Source: CAZHMN01 sp964533705
Lineage (GTDB): Bacteria; Electryoneota; B3-LCP
Direction: 5' to 3'
DNA length: 32,812 bases
Assembly: GCA_964533705.1 (NCBI GenBank)
Contig: CAZHMN010000030.1
Location: 1-32,812 of the forward strand
Shown one piece after another: positions 8,687 through 17,703 of this stretch (its first letter is position 1; every line of letters begins with the position of its first letter). Position numbers and translations under genes: made by a program. Under the pieces are notes generated by a model. It searched no databases, was not told the origin of the DNA, and was given only the letters and a program-made list of their open reading frames with translations.

Positions 8687-10063
8687 CTATTTGCTCCCGC
8701 TGAGTTGCTGAAATAACTCACGCGCGACCTTCCAAATGCTGCCGGCTCCCAGCGTGATAACCATATCTCCCGGACGCGCCAGCTTGATAATCTCGGGCAC
8801 CAACGAATTTATCTCAGGCAGGTAGCGAACGTTGCGGTGCCCCGCTCTGACGGCCGCGTCGGCGATCAACTGGCCGCTGACGCCCTCAACGGGCTCTTCC
8901 CGTGCAGCGTAAATCCCGGTAACGACGAGGACGTCGGCATCGGAAAAGCTCTCACCGAACTCCTGGGCGAAATCACGGGTGCGGCTGTAAAGATGGGGCT
9001 GAAATATGGCGATTATGCGCCGATTCCAACCCTTTCTGGCGGCCGCCAGCGTGGCCTTAACCTCAGTCGGATGGTGGGCATAATCGTCCACAATCATGAT
9101 CCCGGCGGCTTCTCCCTTGATCTCGAAGCGGCGCTCGACGCCATTGAATTTTTCCAGACCTCTTTGAACGCGCTTCGGATCTATTCCCAACTCCTCGGCG
9201 ACACCTACAGCCGCCAGGGCGTTTTTAACGTTATGCAAACCGGGTTGATTCAGAGTGATCCTGCCGCGCTTGGCACCGCGCACCAGCAGCTCGAATTGGG
9301 ACTGCGTCTCCGAGAATTTCAAATTCCGGGCGCGGATGTCAACTCCGGATTCCAGACCATAGGTCGTCACCGGACGGCGCAGGTCGGGGATCAGGGAAGC
9401 CACGGTCGGCTCATCCAGACAGAGTACAATCGAACCGTAGAACGGAACTCCTTCCGTGAACTGGATAAAGGCGCGCCGGATTTCTTCCAGATCGCCGTAG
9501 GTATCCAGGTGCTCGGTCTCGAGAGTGGTAATAACCGCAATCGTCGGCGTCAAGCGCAGAAAAGAGCGGTCGTACTCATCCGCTTCGGCGATCAAAAATT
9601 CACCTGAACCCAGGCGCGCGTTAGTCGCCAGCGATTTGACCCTCCCCCCCACGATAAACGTCGGATCAAGATCGGCTTCCGTCAGCACTGCGGCGATCAT
9701 TGAAGTCGTCGTGGTTTTTCCGTGCGTCCCCGCGACGGCGATGCCGTACTTCATGCGCATCAGTTCGCTGAGCATCATAGCTCTGGGGATCACCGGGATA
9801 CCCAGTTTGCGAGCTTCCACAAATTCGACATTGTTGGGTTTGACCGCGGAAGAATAGACGGCCACCTGAGCGCCGTGGACGTTTTCAGCCCTATGACCGA
9901 TAGAAATATCGGCGCCGAGCTGTCGCAGATGGGCGATGATATCCGAATCCATTAGGTCAGATCCAGTCACCGTAAAATTCTGGTTCAGCAAAACCTCGGC
10001 GATACCGGACATGCCGATGCCTCCGATGCCGATAAAATGAAGATTTTTGACTCGAAAAAACAT
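8687..10063 (-). CDS. murC: UDP-N-acetylmuramate--L-alanine ligase MurC
   Basis: ATP-dependent Mur ligase adding L-alanine to UDP-MurNAc, the first step of stem-peptide assembly in the cytoplasm. The N-terminal UDP-binding motif GIGGIGMSG is at residues 12-20. The ATP-binding P-loop GTHGKTTTT is at 112-120, followed by the central-domain EADEYDRSFL and the YAHHPTEVKA motif of the C-terminal domain. The length of 458 residues is usual. The ATG at 10063 is two bases after the murG stop and has no strong ribosome-binding site, suggesting translational coupling with murG. Confidence 0.98.
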   Translation of the reverse strand: MFFRVKNLHFIGIGGIGMSGIAEVLLNQNFTVTGSDLMDSDIIAHLRQLGADISIGHRAENVHGAQVAVYSSAVKPNNVEFVEARKLGIPVIPRAMMLSELMRMKYGIAVAGTHGKTTTTSMIAAVLTEADLDPTFIVGGRVKSLATNARLGSGEFLIAEADEYDRSFLRLTPTIAVITTLETEHLDTYGDLEEIRRAFIQFTEGVPFYGSIVLCLDEPTVASLIPDLRRPVTTYGLESGVDIRARNLKFSETQSQFELLVRGAKRGRITLNQPGLHNVKNALAAVGVAEELGIDPKRVQRGLEKFNGVERRFEIKGEAAGIMIVDDYAHHPTEVKATLAAARKGWNRRIIAIFQPHLYSRTRDFAQEFGESFSDADVLVVTGIYAAREEPVEGVSGQLIADAAVRAGHRNVRYLPEINSLVPEIIKLARPGDMVITLGAGSIWKVARELFQQLSGSK

Positions 10064-10065
10064 GA

Positions 10066-11187
10066 TTAAGATGGTGCTACTTCAGAATCCAGAGTTTTTT
10101 TTAGCCCGCTCTCAGCGATTCTTATCATCTCATCCGCGATGACCGCGGCCGTATCTTGTTTGGGAAACGCCTTCAGAGCAGTCCGCATTTCTTCCAATCT
10201 CTCCCTCTGATCGAATAGAGCTTGAATCATTGATAATAACTTATTGCCGTTAAGATCGCGGTTTTCGATCAGCAGGGCGCCTCCCCGCCCTGAGAACGAT
10301 TCAGCGTTGCGCTTCTGGTGATCCCCCGCGGCGTATGGATAAGGAATCAGGATGGCGGGCAGGGCGGCAGCCTGCAACTCCGACAACGTCATCGCCCCGC
10401 TGCGGCAGACGGCCAAATCCGCCGCGGCGCAGGCGGAGGGCATGTCATCAATAAAAGGCCTGACCACCATCACCCCAGGTCCGGTCCAGCCCTTGGGTTC
10501 GGACGTATCCATCCGCCCCCGGCTCCAGATCAGGTTGCAGAGGGAGCCCAATTGCGGCAATATTTCCGCTACCGCCTTGTTGATGCTTAAAGCGCCCTGC
10601 GAACCACCGAAGACCAGTAGAGTCGGCAGCGAGGGATTCAGCTTCCACAGCTTAATTGCCTCCCGGCGGTCAAGTTGCGAGAATCCCGGCCGTACCGGAT
10701 TGCCGAGAAAGCGCCATTTCGTTCCCTGCGGTAAATAAGAAGCCGCCTCTTTGAAATTCAGGAAGACTTCCCCGGCGAAGCGAGCCAGCAGGCGCGTTGT
10801 TACTCCGGGGAAACTGTTCTGCTCCTGCAGGAGCAGAGGCACTTTCCGGATGGCAGCCGCCAGGAGAATAGGCCCGCAAACGTATCCGCCGGTTCCCAGA
10901 GCGACCTGCGGACGGTAGCGGCTAATTATGACGAATGATTGAATGAATGAAACCAGCACTTTGATGGGAAACAGCAGATTGGAAGCGATTTTTCTACGAT
11001 TAAAGCCGGAAAGCCACAGATATTCCAGTTCGAATCCTTTTTCGGGCACCACTTTGGCTTCCACGCCGCTTTTTGTTCCAACGAAGAGGGTTTCGGCACC
11101 TCTTTCACGTAATATTTCCGCGACGGCGAGGGCCGGAAAGAGATGCCCGCCCGTTCCGCCTCCGGCGATGAGGGCGCGTACCGTCAT
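10066..11187 (-). CDS. murG: UDP-GlcNAc:lipid I N-acetylglucosaminyltransferase MurG
   Basis: GT28 glycosyltransferase at the inner face of the cytoplasmic membrane that converts lipid I to lipid II. The N-terminal glycine-rich loop GGGTGGH is at residues 9-15. The second G-loop region GTGGYVCGP, the LLQEQNSFPG segment and the UDP-GlcNAc-binding region CRSGAMTLSEL with GDHQKRNAE are all present. The length is 373 residues. Its ATG overlaps the ftsW stop by one base (TGATG), which implies coupled translation. Confidence 0.98.
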   Translation of the reverse strand: MTVRALIAGGGTGGHLFPALAVAEILRERGAETLFVGTKSGVEAKVVPEKGFELEYLWLSGFNRRKIASNLLFPIKVLVSFIQSFVIISRYRPQVALGTGGYVCGPILLAAAIRKVPLLLQEQNSFPGVTTRLLARFAGEVFLNFKEAASYLPQGTKWRFLGNPVRPGFSQLDRREAIKLWKLNPSLPTLLVFGGSQGALSINKAVAEILPQLGSLCNLIWSRGRMDTSEPKGWTGPGVMVVRPFIDDMPSACAAADLAVCRSGAMTLSELQAAALPAILIPYPYAAGDHQKRNAESFSGRGGALLIENRDLNGNKLLSMIQALFDQRERLEEMRTALKAFPKQDTAAVIADEMIRIAESGLKKTLDSEVAPS

Positions 11188-12329
11188 CAGATGGACTCCG
11201 GCGAATCGGTGTGCCGGGAAACGTTGAGGATAATGCCGCAGGCGATCAGATTGGCGATCAGGGCGCTGCCTCCGTAAGAAATGAAGGGTAACGGCAATCC
11301 GGTTACCGGAAACACCCCCAACGTTACGGCAATGTTAACGGCTGCAAAAAGAGCTATGGAAACGGTCAATCCACCCGCCAGAAGAAAACCGAAGGGATCC
11401 GGTGAACGAGCGGCGATCCTCATACCGCGCCAGACCAGAACGACGAAGAGCAAAATAACAATGAACCCACCGATAAATCCACGTTCTTCGCAGAGTATCG
11501 AAAAGATAAAATCGCAATGCGCTTCCGGCAGAAAGTGGAACTTCTGGCCGCTCATGCCAAATCCGAATCCCCACAATTGACCGCTGCCCACGGCGATTTT
11601 CGACTGATTGATCTGGTAACCCGCGCCCAGCGGATCAGCCAGCGGATTCAGGTAGGCCAGCAAACGCTTAAGGCGATAAGGCTGGGCGAGAGCCATATAA
11701 ACGGTTAGAGGCAAAGCGGGCAGCATCACCGCGAAGATATGAAGCCACCTGGCGCCCGCCAGAACCAACAATATCCCGCCGGAGACAAAGATCATCACTG
11801 CAGCAGAATAACTGGGTTCCACCATAACCAGCCCTGAAACCAGGACAACTGACAGACACATAAAAAGGAAACTGTTGAAAGATTCTCGCAGCTTCTTGGT
11901 ATTTCGTGAACACCAGTCCGCCATGTAGACAATTAAGGCGATGCGGGCAAATTCAGAGGGCTGCAGGCGAACTCCCGCTATCGTCACCCAGCGGTTGACG
12001 CCCTCACCCGTAAAAAGCACCCCAATAAGGGCGACGATGCAGAGGAATAAGGGCAAAATACTCCAGCGGCGCAACCAGTGGTAATCAAACCTGTAAGCAA
12101 TTAGGAACAGGCAAGATCCAATCCCCAGACGAATGAGATGCTCCTTTAGAAAATGGTACGGGTCGCGATAGAGATCGAACGCTTTGTAAAAGGAGGAGCT
12201 GTAAACCATCAGCACGCCGGTGACGCATAAGCCGATCAACGCAAAGGTGAAGAGCCGGTCTCCATGTCGCGACGGTGCATCACTTAGGCTGAAGCCCAGA
12301 ACGCTATTTTTTACGCTTTTTTTAGGCAT
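11187..12329 (-). CDS. ftsW: Lipid II polymerase FtsW
   Basis: SEDS-family peptidoglycan glycosyltransferase working with FtsI at the septum. About ten hydrophobic segments are visible across 380 residues. The conserved GVNRWV segment is in the first half. FGMSGQKFHFLPEAHCDFIFSI (shown in the sequence; quoted in parts: FGMSGQKFHFLPEAH and CDFIFSI) and GLPLPFISYGGSAL are in the second half. The ATG at 12329 overlaps the murD 3' end by 19 bp in another frame. It sits between murD and murG as in the classical dcw order, which favours FtsW over RodA. Confidence 0.95.
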   Translation of the reverse strand: MPKKSVKNSVLGFSLSDAPSRHGDRLFTFALIGLCVTGVLMVYSSSFYKAFDLYRDPYHFLKEHLIRLGIGSCLFLIAYRFDYHWLRRWSILPLFLCIVALIGVLFTGEGVNRWVTIAGVRLQPSEFARIALIVYMADWCSRNTKKLRESFNSFLFMCLSVVLVSGLVMVEPSYSAAVMIFVSGGILLVLAGARWLHIFAVMLPALPLTVYMALAQPYRLKRLLAYLNPLADPLGAGYQINQSKIAVGSGQLWGFGFGMSGQKFHFLPEAHCDFIFSILCEERGFIGGFIVILLFVVLVWRGMRIAARSPDPFGFLLAGGLTVSIALFAAVNIAVTLGVFPVTGLPLPFISYGGSALIANLIACGIILNVSRHTDSPESI

Positions 12330-13714
12330 ATCTCCCGGACGATTTCTCTGAATTTATCGCCGCGTTCCTCGTAGTTTTTGAATTCATCGAATGAGGCGCA
12401 CATGGGGGAAAGTAGAACCACGTCTCCTTCACGTGCTTCTTGAAAAGCCGCCCTGATTGCGTCTGAAAGAGAGGATAGACGCCTCACGGGAAGCACCGCG
12501 GCCCAGGCCTTTTCCATCTTCGATCCAGCTTCACCAAAGAGGATCGCCAGCCTGACTTTAGCCGCCACTCTCCGGGATATAGATTCGAAGCTGCTCCCCT
12601 TATCCCTCCCCCCCGCCAATAAGATAATCGGCCTTGTATAGCTCTCCAGGGCCACCAAACCCGAGGCGATATTGGTCGCTTTGGAATCATTCACCCAGAG
12701 GACGCCCTCGGATTCCAAAACCGTCTCGAGACGATGGGGCACACCGGGGAATTCAGCCAAAGAAGCGGCGATCACCCCTTTCTCCACACCCAAATCCCAG
12801 GCAACGGAAGCGACGGCCAGAGCGTTCTCCAGGTTATGGCGGCCGGGCAAGCCCACCTTCCGGCTGGCTATTATCGAGTGACTTCCGTCTTGATCTATAA
12901 TAATGACGTTTTCTCCTATTAGTCCCGCGCCGCTATCGGAAGGTTCGTTCAAACCGAACGAAAACTCACGGCCGGGAGCATCGGCAACCCGGCGGGACAG
13001 TTCTCGGTCACCCCGATTATAAACCAGCAGGTCTTCAAGGGTTTGGCGTTCGAAAATGCGGCATTTCATAGCCAGGTATGTTTCATAAGAATCGTGGCGG
13101 TCGAGATGATCGGGTGAAAAATTTGTGATAACCGCGGCGCGAGGACGAAAACGGATGACGTTCTCCAGTTGAAAGCTGGAAACTTCGACGACGGCGACGG
13201 ATTGCGAATCAAGCCGGGCGACGGCGGCTGAGAAAGGGCGCCCCACATTGCCGCAAACCTCTACGTTTCGACCGGTGCGGCGAAACAGATCGCCCAGCCA
13301 TTCCGTCGTGGTCGTTTTGCCGTTCGATCCGGTCACGGCGATGATCGGAGCCGGGCAGAACCAGGAAGCTGCTTCGATCTCGGATACGACGAGTTTATCG
13401 CGGTGCTGTGCTTCGATTAGAATGGGATTATCCGCCGGAACGCCGGGACTGCGGACCAGGAAGTCGCATTCAAGGGATCGCTCGGTATGAGCGCCGGTTT
13501 CGACTGCCACACCCAAGGCCTGCAATTCCCGGGCAGACGTTTGGATGGCTTGATTTTGGGCTGAATCGCTGACGAAGACTTGGCAGCCGGCTTCCAGCAG
13601 GAGCTCCGCTACAGCCCGACCGCTGCGCGCTAATCCCAGCACAGTAACCTTCATCCCCTTCAGGCGGGGCGGGAGGGTCGTCCAGCTCAATATGTCGCCA
13701 GCGGTCAGCACCAA
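12311..13714 (-). CDS. murD: UDP-N-acetylmuramoylalanine--D-glutamate ligase MurD
   Basis: Cytoplasmic ATP-dependent Mur ligase adding D-glutamate to UDP-MurNAc-L-Ala. The N-terminal domain has VTVLGLARSGRAVAELL. The P-loop VTGSNGKTTTT is near residues 127-137, NFSPDHLDRH marks the central domain, and VNDSKATN with LLAGGRDKGSSF marks the C-terminal domain. Length is 467 residues with the TTG at 13714, six bases after the mraY stop. A GTG one codon later (13711), placed better behind AAGGTAGG, is equally possible. An ATG at 13654 would give a shorter N-terminus nearer the E. coli length (438). Confidence 0.97.
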   Translation of the reverse strand: MVLTAGDILSWTTLPPRLKGMKVTVLGLARSGRAVAELLLEAGCQVFVSDSAQNQAIQTSARELQALGVAVETGAHTERSLECDFLVRSPGVPADNPILIEAQHRDKLVVSEIEAASWFCPAPIIAVTGSNGKTTTTEWLGDLFRRTGRNVEVCGNVGRPFSAAVARLDSQSVAVVEVSSFQLENVIRFRPRAAVITNFSPDHLDRHDSYETYLAMKCRIFERQTLEDLLVYNRGDRELSRRVADAPGREFSFGLNEPSDSGAGLIGENVIIIDQDGSHSIIASRKVGLPGRHNLENALAVASVAWDLGVEKGVIAASLAEFPGVPHRLETVLESEGVLWVNDSKATNIASGLVALESYTRPIILLAGGRDKGSSFESISRRVAAKVRLAILFGEAGSKMEKAWAAVLPVRRLSSLSDAIRAAFQEAREGDVVLLSPMCASFDEFKNYEERGDKFREIVREICLKKA

Positions 13715-13719
13715 ATTGC

Positions 13720-14838
13720 CTACCTTATCTTGAACGTGGTCAACGAAATCAGCACCAGCAAAATTTGCAGAATCCAGAAACGAACCACAACCTTCGATTC
13801 CGGCCAGCCCAGTTGCTCAAAATGATGGTGAATGGGGGCCATGCGAAAAACGCGCCGCCCTTCACCGAAACGTTTTTTGGAATATTTGAAATAACCGGTC
13901 TGGATGATGACCGATAGAGCTTCTATGACGAACATTCCACCGATGATCAGAAGGAAGAACTCCTTTTTGATCAGGACGGCCAGAGTGCCCAGCGCGCCCC
14001 CCAAAGCCAGACTCCCGGTATCGCCCATAAAAACCTCAGCGGGATGAGCATTGAACCAGAGAAAACCCAACGAAGCCCCGATCAAGGCTGCGCAGAAAAC
14101 GGTCAATTCGCCGCAGGTGTCAAGGTAGATGATGTTCAGATAATCGCTGAACTGCACGTGTCCGGAAACGTAGCAGATCATAGCAAAGGCGGCGGCTGCA
14201 ATGCCGACGATGCCGATTGCAAGTCCGTCCAGTCCATCAGTGAGGTTGACGCCGTTGGAAGTGGCCGTGATGACCAGAACGATCATGGGAACGTAAAGGA
14301 TGCCGAAATTGAAGAGCAGATTTTTAAAAAAGGGCACGGTTGTTTCGGTGACATGATGCGAGAAATTTAACCCCAACGCCCGTGGCGCTGAAAGCAGGAT
14401 CAAGCCGATAATGACGCCGAGGGAGATTTGGCCGGCCAGCTTGTACCTGGCGACTAATCCCTTTTTCTTCTTTTTTATGGCTTTTAGATAATCGTCGTAG
14501 AAACCGACAAACCCCATCCAGGTTGTGGCCATGAGGATGAGTCCCACGTAGAGATTGTCCAGGCGCGCCCAGAGCAGCGTGGGGATTACCACTGCAAAGA
14601 GGATGATCAAACCGCCCATCGTCGGGGTTCCCGCTTTGACCAGGTGGGTTTTGGGGCCGTCGCTGCGGATTTCCTCCTGAATTTGGGAGGCTTTCAGACG
14701 ACGGATGATGTAGGGTCCCACCAGGAAGCTGATCAGAAGAGCCGTAATCGCTGCACCGGCCGACCTGAAGGTGATATAGCGAAACAGGTTCAGCCAGGAG
14801 ATATGCTCGTGAAGCGGGTAAAATAGATGATAAAACAT
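13720..14838 (-). CDS. mraY: Phospho-N-acetylmuramoyl-pentapeptide transferase MraY
   Basis: Polytopic inner-membrane enzyme transferring phospho-MurNAc-pentapeptide from UDP to undecaprenyl phosphate to form lipid I. About ten membrane segments are visible in 372 residues. Family motifs are FYDDYLKA (Asp pair), NLTDGLDGLAIG, FMGDTGSLALGG and the cytoplasmic loop PIHHHFEQLGWPE. The ATG at 14838 shares one base with the murF stop (TGATG). Confidence 0.98.
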   Translation of the reverse strand: MFYHLFYPLHEHISWLNLFRYITFRSAGAAITALLISFLVGPYIIRRLKASQIQEEIRSDGPKTHLVKAGTPTMGGLIILFAVVIPTLLWARLDNLYVGLILMATTWMGFVGFYDDYLKAIKKKKKGLVARYKLAGQISLGVIIGLILLSAPRALGLNFSHHVTETTVPFFKNLLFNFGILYVPMIVLVITATSNGVNLTDGLDGLAIGIVGIAAAAFAMICYVSGHVQFSDYLNIIYLDTCGELTVFCAALIGASLGFLWFNAHPAEVFMGDTGSLALGGALGTLAVLIKKEFFLLIIGGMFVIEALSVIIQTGYFKYSKKRFGEGRRVFRMAPIHHHFEQLGWPESKVVVRFWILQILLVLISLTTFKIR

Positions 14839-16244
14839 CAGCTTTGACCCTTATTAAAATGACTTATGAGGCCTTCGACGATGCGCTCCAATCTCATGCC
14901 GCGCGATCCCTTGACCAGAAGCGCATCACCGGGTTGCACCACCCTGATTATCTCGGAAAGAACGGGTTGTAGGTTCACCGGATCCGCAAGGTAAAAGCAT
15001 ACACGCTCAGGGATTTCTTCTCGCGCATGCCGCATTTCCGGGCCAATCAAAAAAACTCCAGTTAGGTCAGTTTCACCGATCAACTTTCCGATACGCCGGT
15101 GTTGATTCTGGCTGTCTTTTCCCAATTCCAGATGATCGCCGAGAACCGCGTACCGCTTTCCGGTTAGAGGCAAAGCTTGCAGGAAGTTCAGAGCGGCAGC
15201 CGTGGAGGCTGGATTTGCATTGTAGGTATCGTCAATCAGCTTAACTCCGCCGATTTCGAGAAGGTTAAGTCTGCCTTTAATAGGCGGCATTGAGGCAAAC
15301 AAGTCGGCCATTTCATTTAATGGGATACTAAAATGATCGGCGACGGCGACCGCAGCCAGGGCATTCTGCACCTGGTGTCTCCCATACCAGTTCAATTTAA
15401 AGGTGACATTGCGAAGCTGGAAACACCCTCTGCCCTGCGCCGTCAATCCCAGATTTTCGGCGCAGACCATACGACAGCAATCCGCCTCGGCCAATTCAGC
15501 ATTGAATCCGAAGCATACGCGGATGCCCGCCGTACTCTTCATGCGGCGGACTCTGGGATCGTCACAGTTCACAAAGGCGGCTCCCGTCGGAGGAAGGGAG
15601 GTGAGCAACTTGCCTTTCTCGGCGGCCACACCGTCCAGATCACCGAAGCCCTCGAGGTGCGCTGGTGCGACGTTTATGAGGAGGCCGTGGTCGGGTTTTG
15701 CAATTTCGCAGAGCAGGTGAATATCCCCCGGCTGACTCGTACCCATTTCCACAACCGCCATGTCCGTCTCTTCGGTGAACTGCAGCAAGGTTAAAGGGAC
15801 TCCGATGAAATTGTTGAAATTGCCGGGCGACTTCAATATATTGTATTGGAGACCTAAGGCGGCCGCCAAATATTCTTTCGTTGCAGTCTTGCCGTTGCTG
15901 CCCGTTAAGGCGATCACCGGAATGCGAAACCGTTCTCGGTGTGCTTTCGCCAGATTCTGCAAGGCGGACAGGGTATCCTTGACGACGACAAACGCACCTG
16001 AGGAGAGCGAATCTTTCCGGGATTGAAACCAGTCTTCCTCAACGACGACCGCCTGCGCGCCTTTCCGGAAAGCGTCCTCTATGTAATCATGGCCATCTGC
16101 AGTCTGGCCTTTCAGTGCCCAGAAGAGTTCCCCTGGATTCAGCTTGCGGGTGTCAATTGCAGAGGGGCCAAGCTGACCGCTTAAACCGGGTGGCTCCAAT
16201 CGGCAGGGAATAAGTCCAGGCAGATCTTCAAATCGCAAGCTCAT
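14838..16244 (-). CDS. murF: UDP-MurNAc-tripeptide--D-Ala-D-Ala ligase MurF
   Basis: Final cytoplasmic Mur ligase, adding D-Ala-D-Ala to make UDP-MurNAc-pentapeptide. The N-terminal domain contains SAIDTRKLNPGELFWALKG. The ATP-binding ALTGSNGKT spans residues ~112-120. NVAPAHLEGFGD, LIDDTYNANPAS and VLGDHLELG follow, as is typical for MurF. The length of 468 residues is usual. Start ATG at 16244 overlaps the murE stop by four bases (ATGA). The D-Ala-D-Ala ligase that supplies its substrate is not in this window. Confidence 0.98.
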   Translation of the reverse strand: MSLRFEDLPGLIPCRLEPPGLSGQLGPSAIDTRKLNPGELFWALKGQTADGHDYIEDAFRKGAQAVVVEEDWFQSRKDSLSSGAFVVVKDTLSALQNLAKAHRERFRIPVIALTGSNGKTATKEYLAAALGLQYNILKSPGNFNNFIGVPLTLLQFTEETDMAVVEMGTSQPGDIHLLCEIAKPDHGLLINVAPAHLEGFGDLDGVAAEKGKLLTSLPPTGAAFVNCDDPRVRRMKSTAGIRVCFGFNAELAEADCCRMVCAENLGLTAQGRGCFQLRNVTFKLNWYGRHQVQNALAAVAVADHFSIPLNEMADLFASMPPIKGRLNLLEIGGVKLIDDTYNANPASTAAALNFLQALPLTGKRYAVLGDHLELGKDSQNQHRRIGKLIGETDLTGVFLIGPEMRHAREEIPERVCFYLADPVNLQPVLSEIIRVVQPGDALLVKGSRGMRLERIVEGLISHFNKGQS

Positions 16245-17692
16245 CCTCGCTGCGCCTCAATATAGCGGCGGACTTCTTCGGAATCATCAAAAGGGTATTT
16301 GACTCCTCTGATTTCCTGGTAATTTTCGTGGCCTTTTCCGGCGATAAGCAATGCTCCTGAATCCGGCAGGTTCTCAAGAGCGGTAAGAATGGCCCGGCGG
16401 CGGTCAGGAATAACGTTTGCTTTTTCCGGATGTATCATTCCCGCGAGAATCTCGGCGATGACCTCTTCGGGATCTTCATCCCGCGGGTTGTCCGTCGTAA
16501 CGTACACTTTATCCGCTCTTTCCTCGGCGATGCGGCCCATTAAAGGCCTTTTCTCGCTATCCCGGTTCCCTCCGCACCCGAAGAGGACGTGAACCGGCCC
16601 TGGTGTCAGGCTCTTCAATTCCTCGATTGTCAGTTGCAACGCTTCAGGGGTGTGGGCGTAATCCACGTATGCACGACGATTCCCCAGAGAAAAACTTTGC
16701 ATCCGCCCCGGAACGCCGTGAAACGACGCAATCGCGGCCGCGGAATCTTCATGAGGGATCTCGAGCGCCTCGGAAACGGCGAGCGCGCAGAGCAGATTAT
16801 AGGCGTTAAATTTCCCCAGAAGTGGAGAAGATATATTCATTTCACCGCGTGGTGTATGTACCGCCATGCGAATGCCGGCGACCGACAGTTCTATTGATGC
16901 GGCCTGAACGTCGGCAGGGGAGCTCAGGGAATATTTCAGAACCGGAGCTGACGTCACGTCCAGGAGCCTTTCACCATAAGGGTCGTCGGCGTTGATGACC
17001 GCGACGCCGATTCCATAATCGCTGAACAGCGCGGCCTTAGCTTCGAAATACGATTCGAAATTCTTATGAAAATCGAGATGATCCTGACTCAGATTGGTGA
17101 AGGCCGCCACGGAGAACTGCAAACCGAAAACCCGCTTCAAGGCCAACGCATGCGAAGAGACTTCCATAGCGGCGGCCCGACACCCTTCCGCCCTCATCTG
17201 AGACAGCAATTGAAGGATATCCGGCGATTCAGGCGTGGTTCGTTCCTGCGTTTGAAAACGATCCCCGATGCGATTTCCCAGCGTCCCGATCATTCCGGAT
17301 TTACCCCAGGCTTTTGCAAAAATGTCCGCCAGCAGATTGACGGTGGTGGTCTTACCGTTTGTGCCGGTGACGCCCGCCAGACTCATCTCTCGATCCGGAT
17401 GGCCCCAAAGCTCTCCGGAGAAAAGAGCCAGCGCGAGGCGCCCATCGGGCACGACGATGAGCGGGCGGTCAGGGGGTCGCAGAACCCGTTCCTCTACTGC
17501 AGCCGCAGCCGCGCCATTAGCGAAGGCCTGTTCAACGAACCGGTGGCCGTCGGTGCGGGCTCCTTTTATGGCAACGAACAGACTCCCCGGAGACGCCTGC
17601 CGGGAATCGTAGTCCACCCGGGTTATTTCGGGATTACCCCGGCCGATGATCCTGCAATCCGGGACGGACCTGGCTAATTCCGATAGCCGCAA
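16241..17692 (-). CDS. murE: UDP-MurNAc-L-Ala-D-Glu--meso-DAP ligase MurE
   Basis: Mur ligase adding the third residue of the peptidoglycan stem. The P-loop GVTGTNGKTTT is at residues ~107-117, NLSQDHLDFH marks the central domain, and GCGGNRDSEKRPLMG marks the C-terminal domain. The substrate-selecting motif is DNPR (residues 401-404), the form associated with meso-diaminopimelate rather than L-lysine. The start is a TTG at 17692 with AGAGGA seven bases upstream, 11 bp after the ftsI stop; no better start is visible. Length is 483 residues. The motif supports a Gram-negative-type peptidoglycan chemistry. Confidence 0.97.
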   Translation of the reverse strand: MRLSELARSVPDCRIIGRGNPEITRVDYDSRQASPGSLFVAIKGARTDGHRFVEQAFANGAAAAAVEERVLRPPDRPLIVVPDGRLALALFSGELWGHPDREMSLAGVTGTNGKTTTVNLLADIFAKAWGKSGMIGTLGNRIGDRFQTQERTTPESPDILQLLSQMRAEGCRAAAMEVSSHALALKRVFGLQFSVAAFTNLSQDHLDFHKNFESYFEAKAALFSDYGIGVAVINADDPYGERLLDVTSAPVLKYSLSSPADVQAASIELSVAGIRMAVHTPRGEMNISSPLLGKFNAYNLLCALAVSEALEIPHEDSAAAIASFHGVPGRMQSFSLGNRRAYVDYAHTPEALQLTIEELKSLTPGPVHVLFGCGGNRDSEKRPLMGRIAEERADKVYVTTDNPRDEDPEEVIAEILAGMIHPEKANVIPDRRRAILTALENLPDSGALLIAGKGHENYQEIRGVKYPFDDSEEVRRYIEAQRG

Positions 17693-17703
17693 CGGATTAT
17701 CCT

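Noticed and set aside
8837..9607. A 256-residue open frame on the plus strand opposite murC
   Set aside because: Antisense shadow of murC, with no family motifs.
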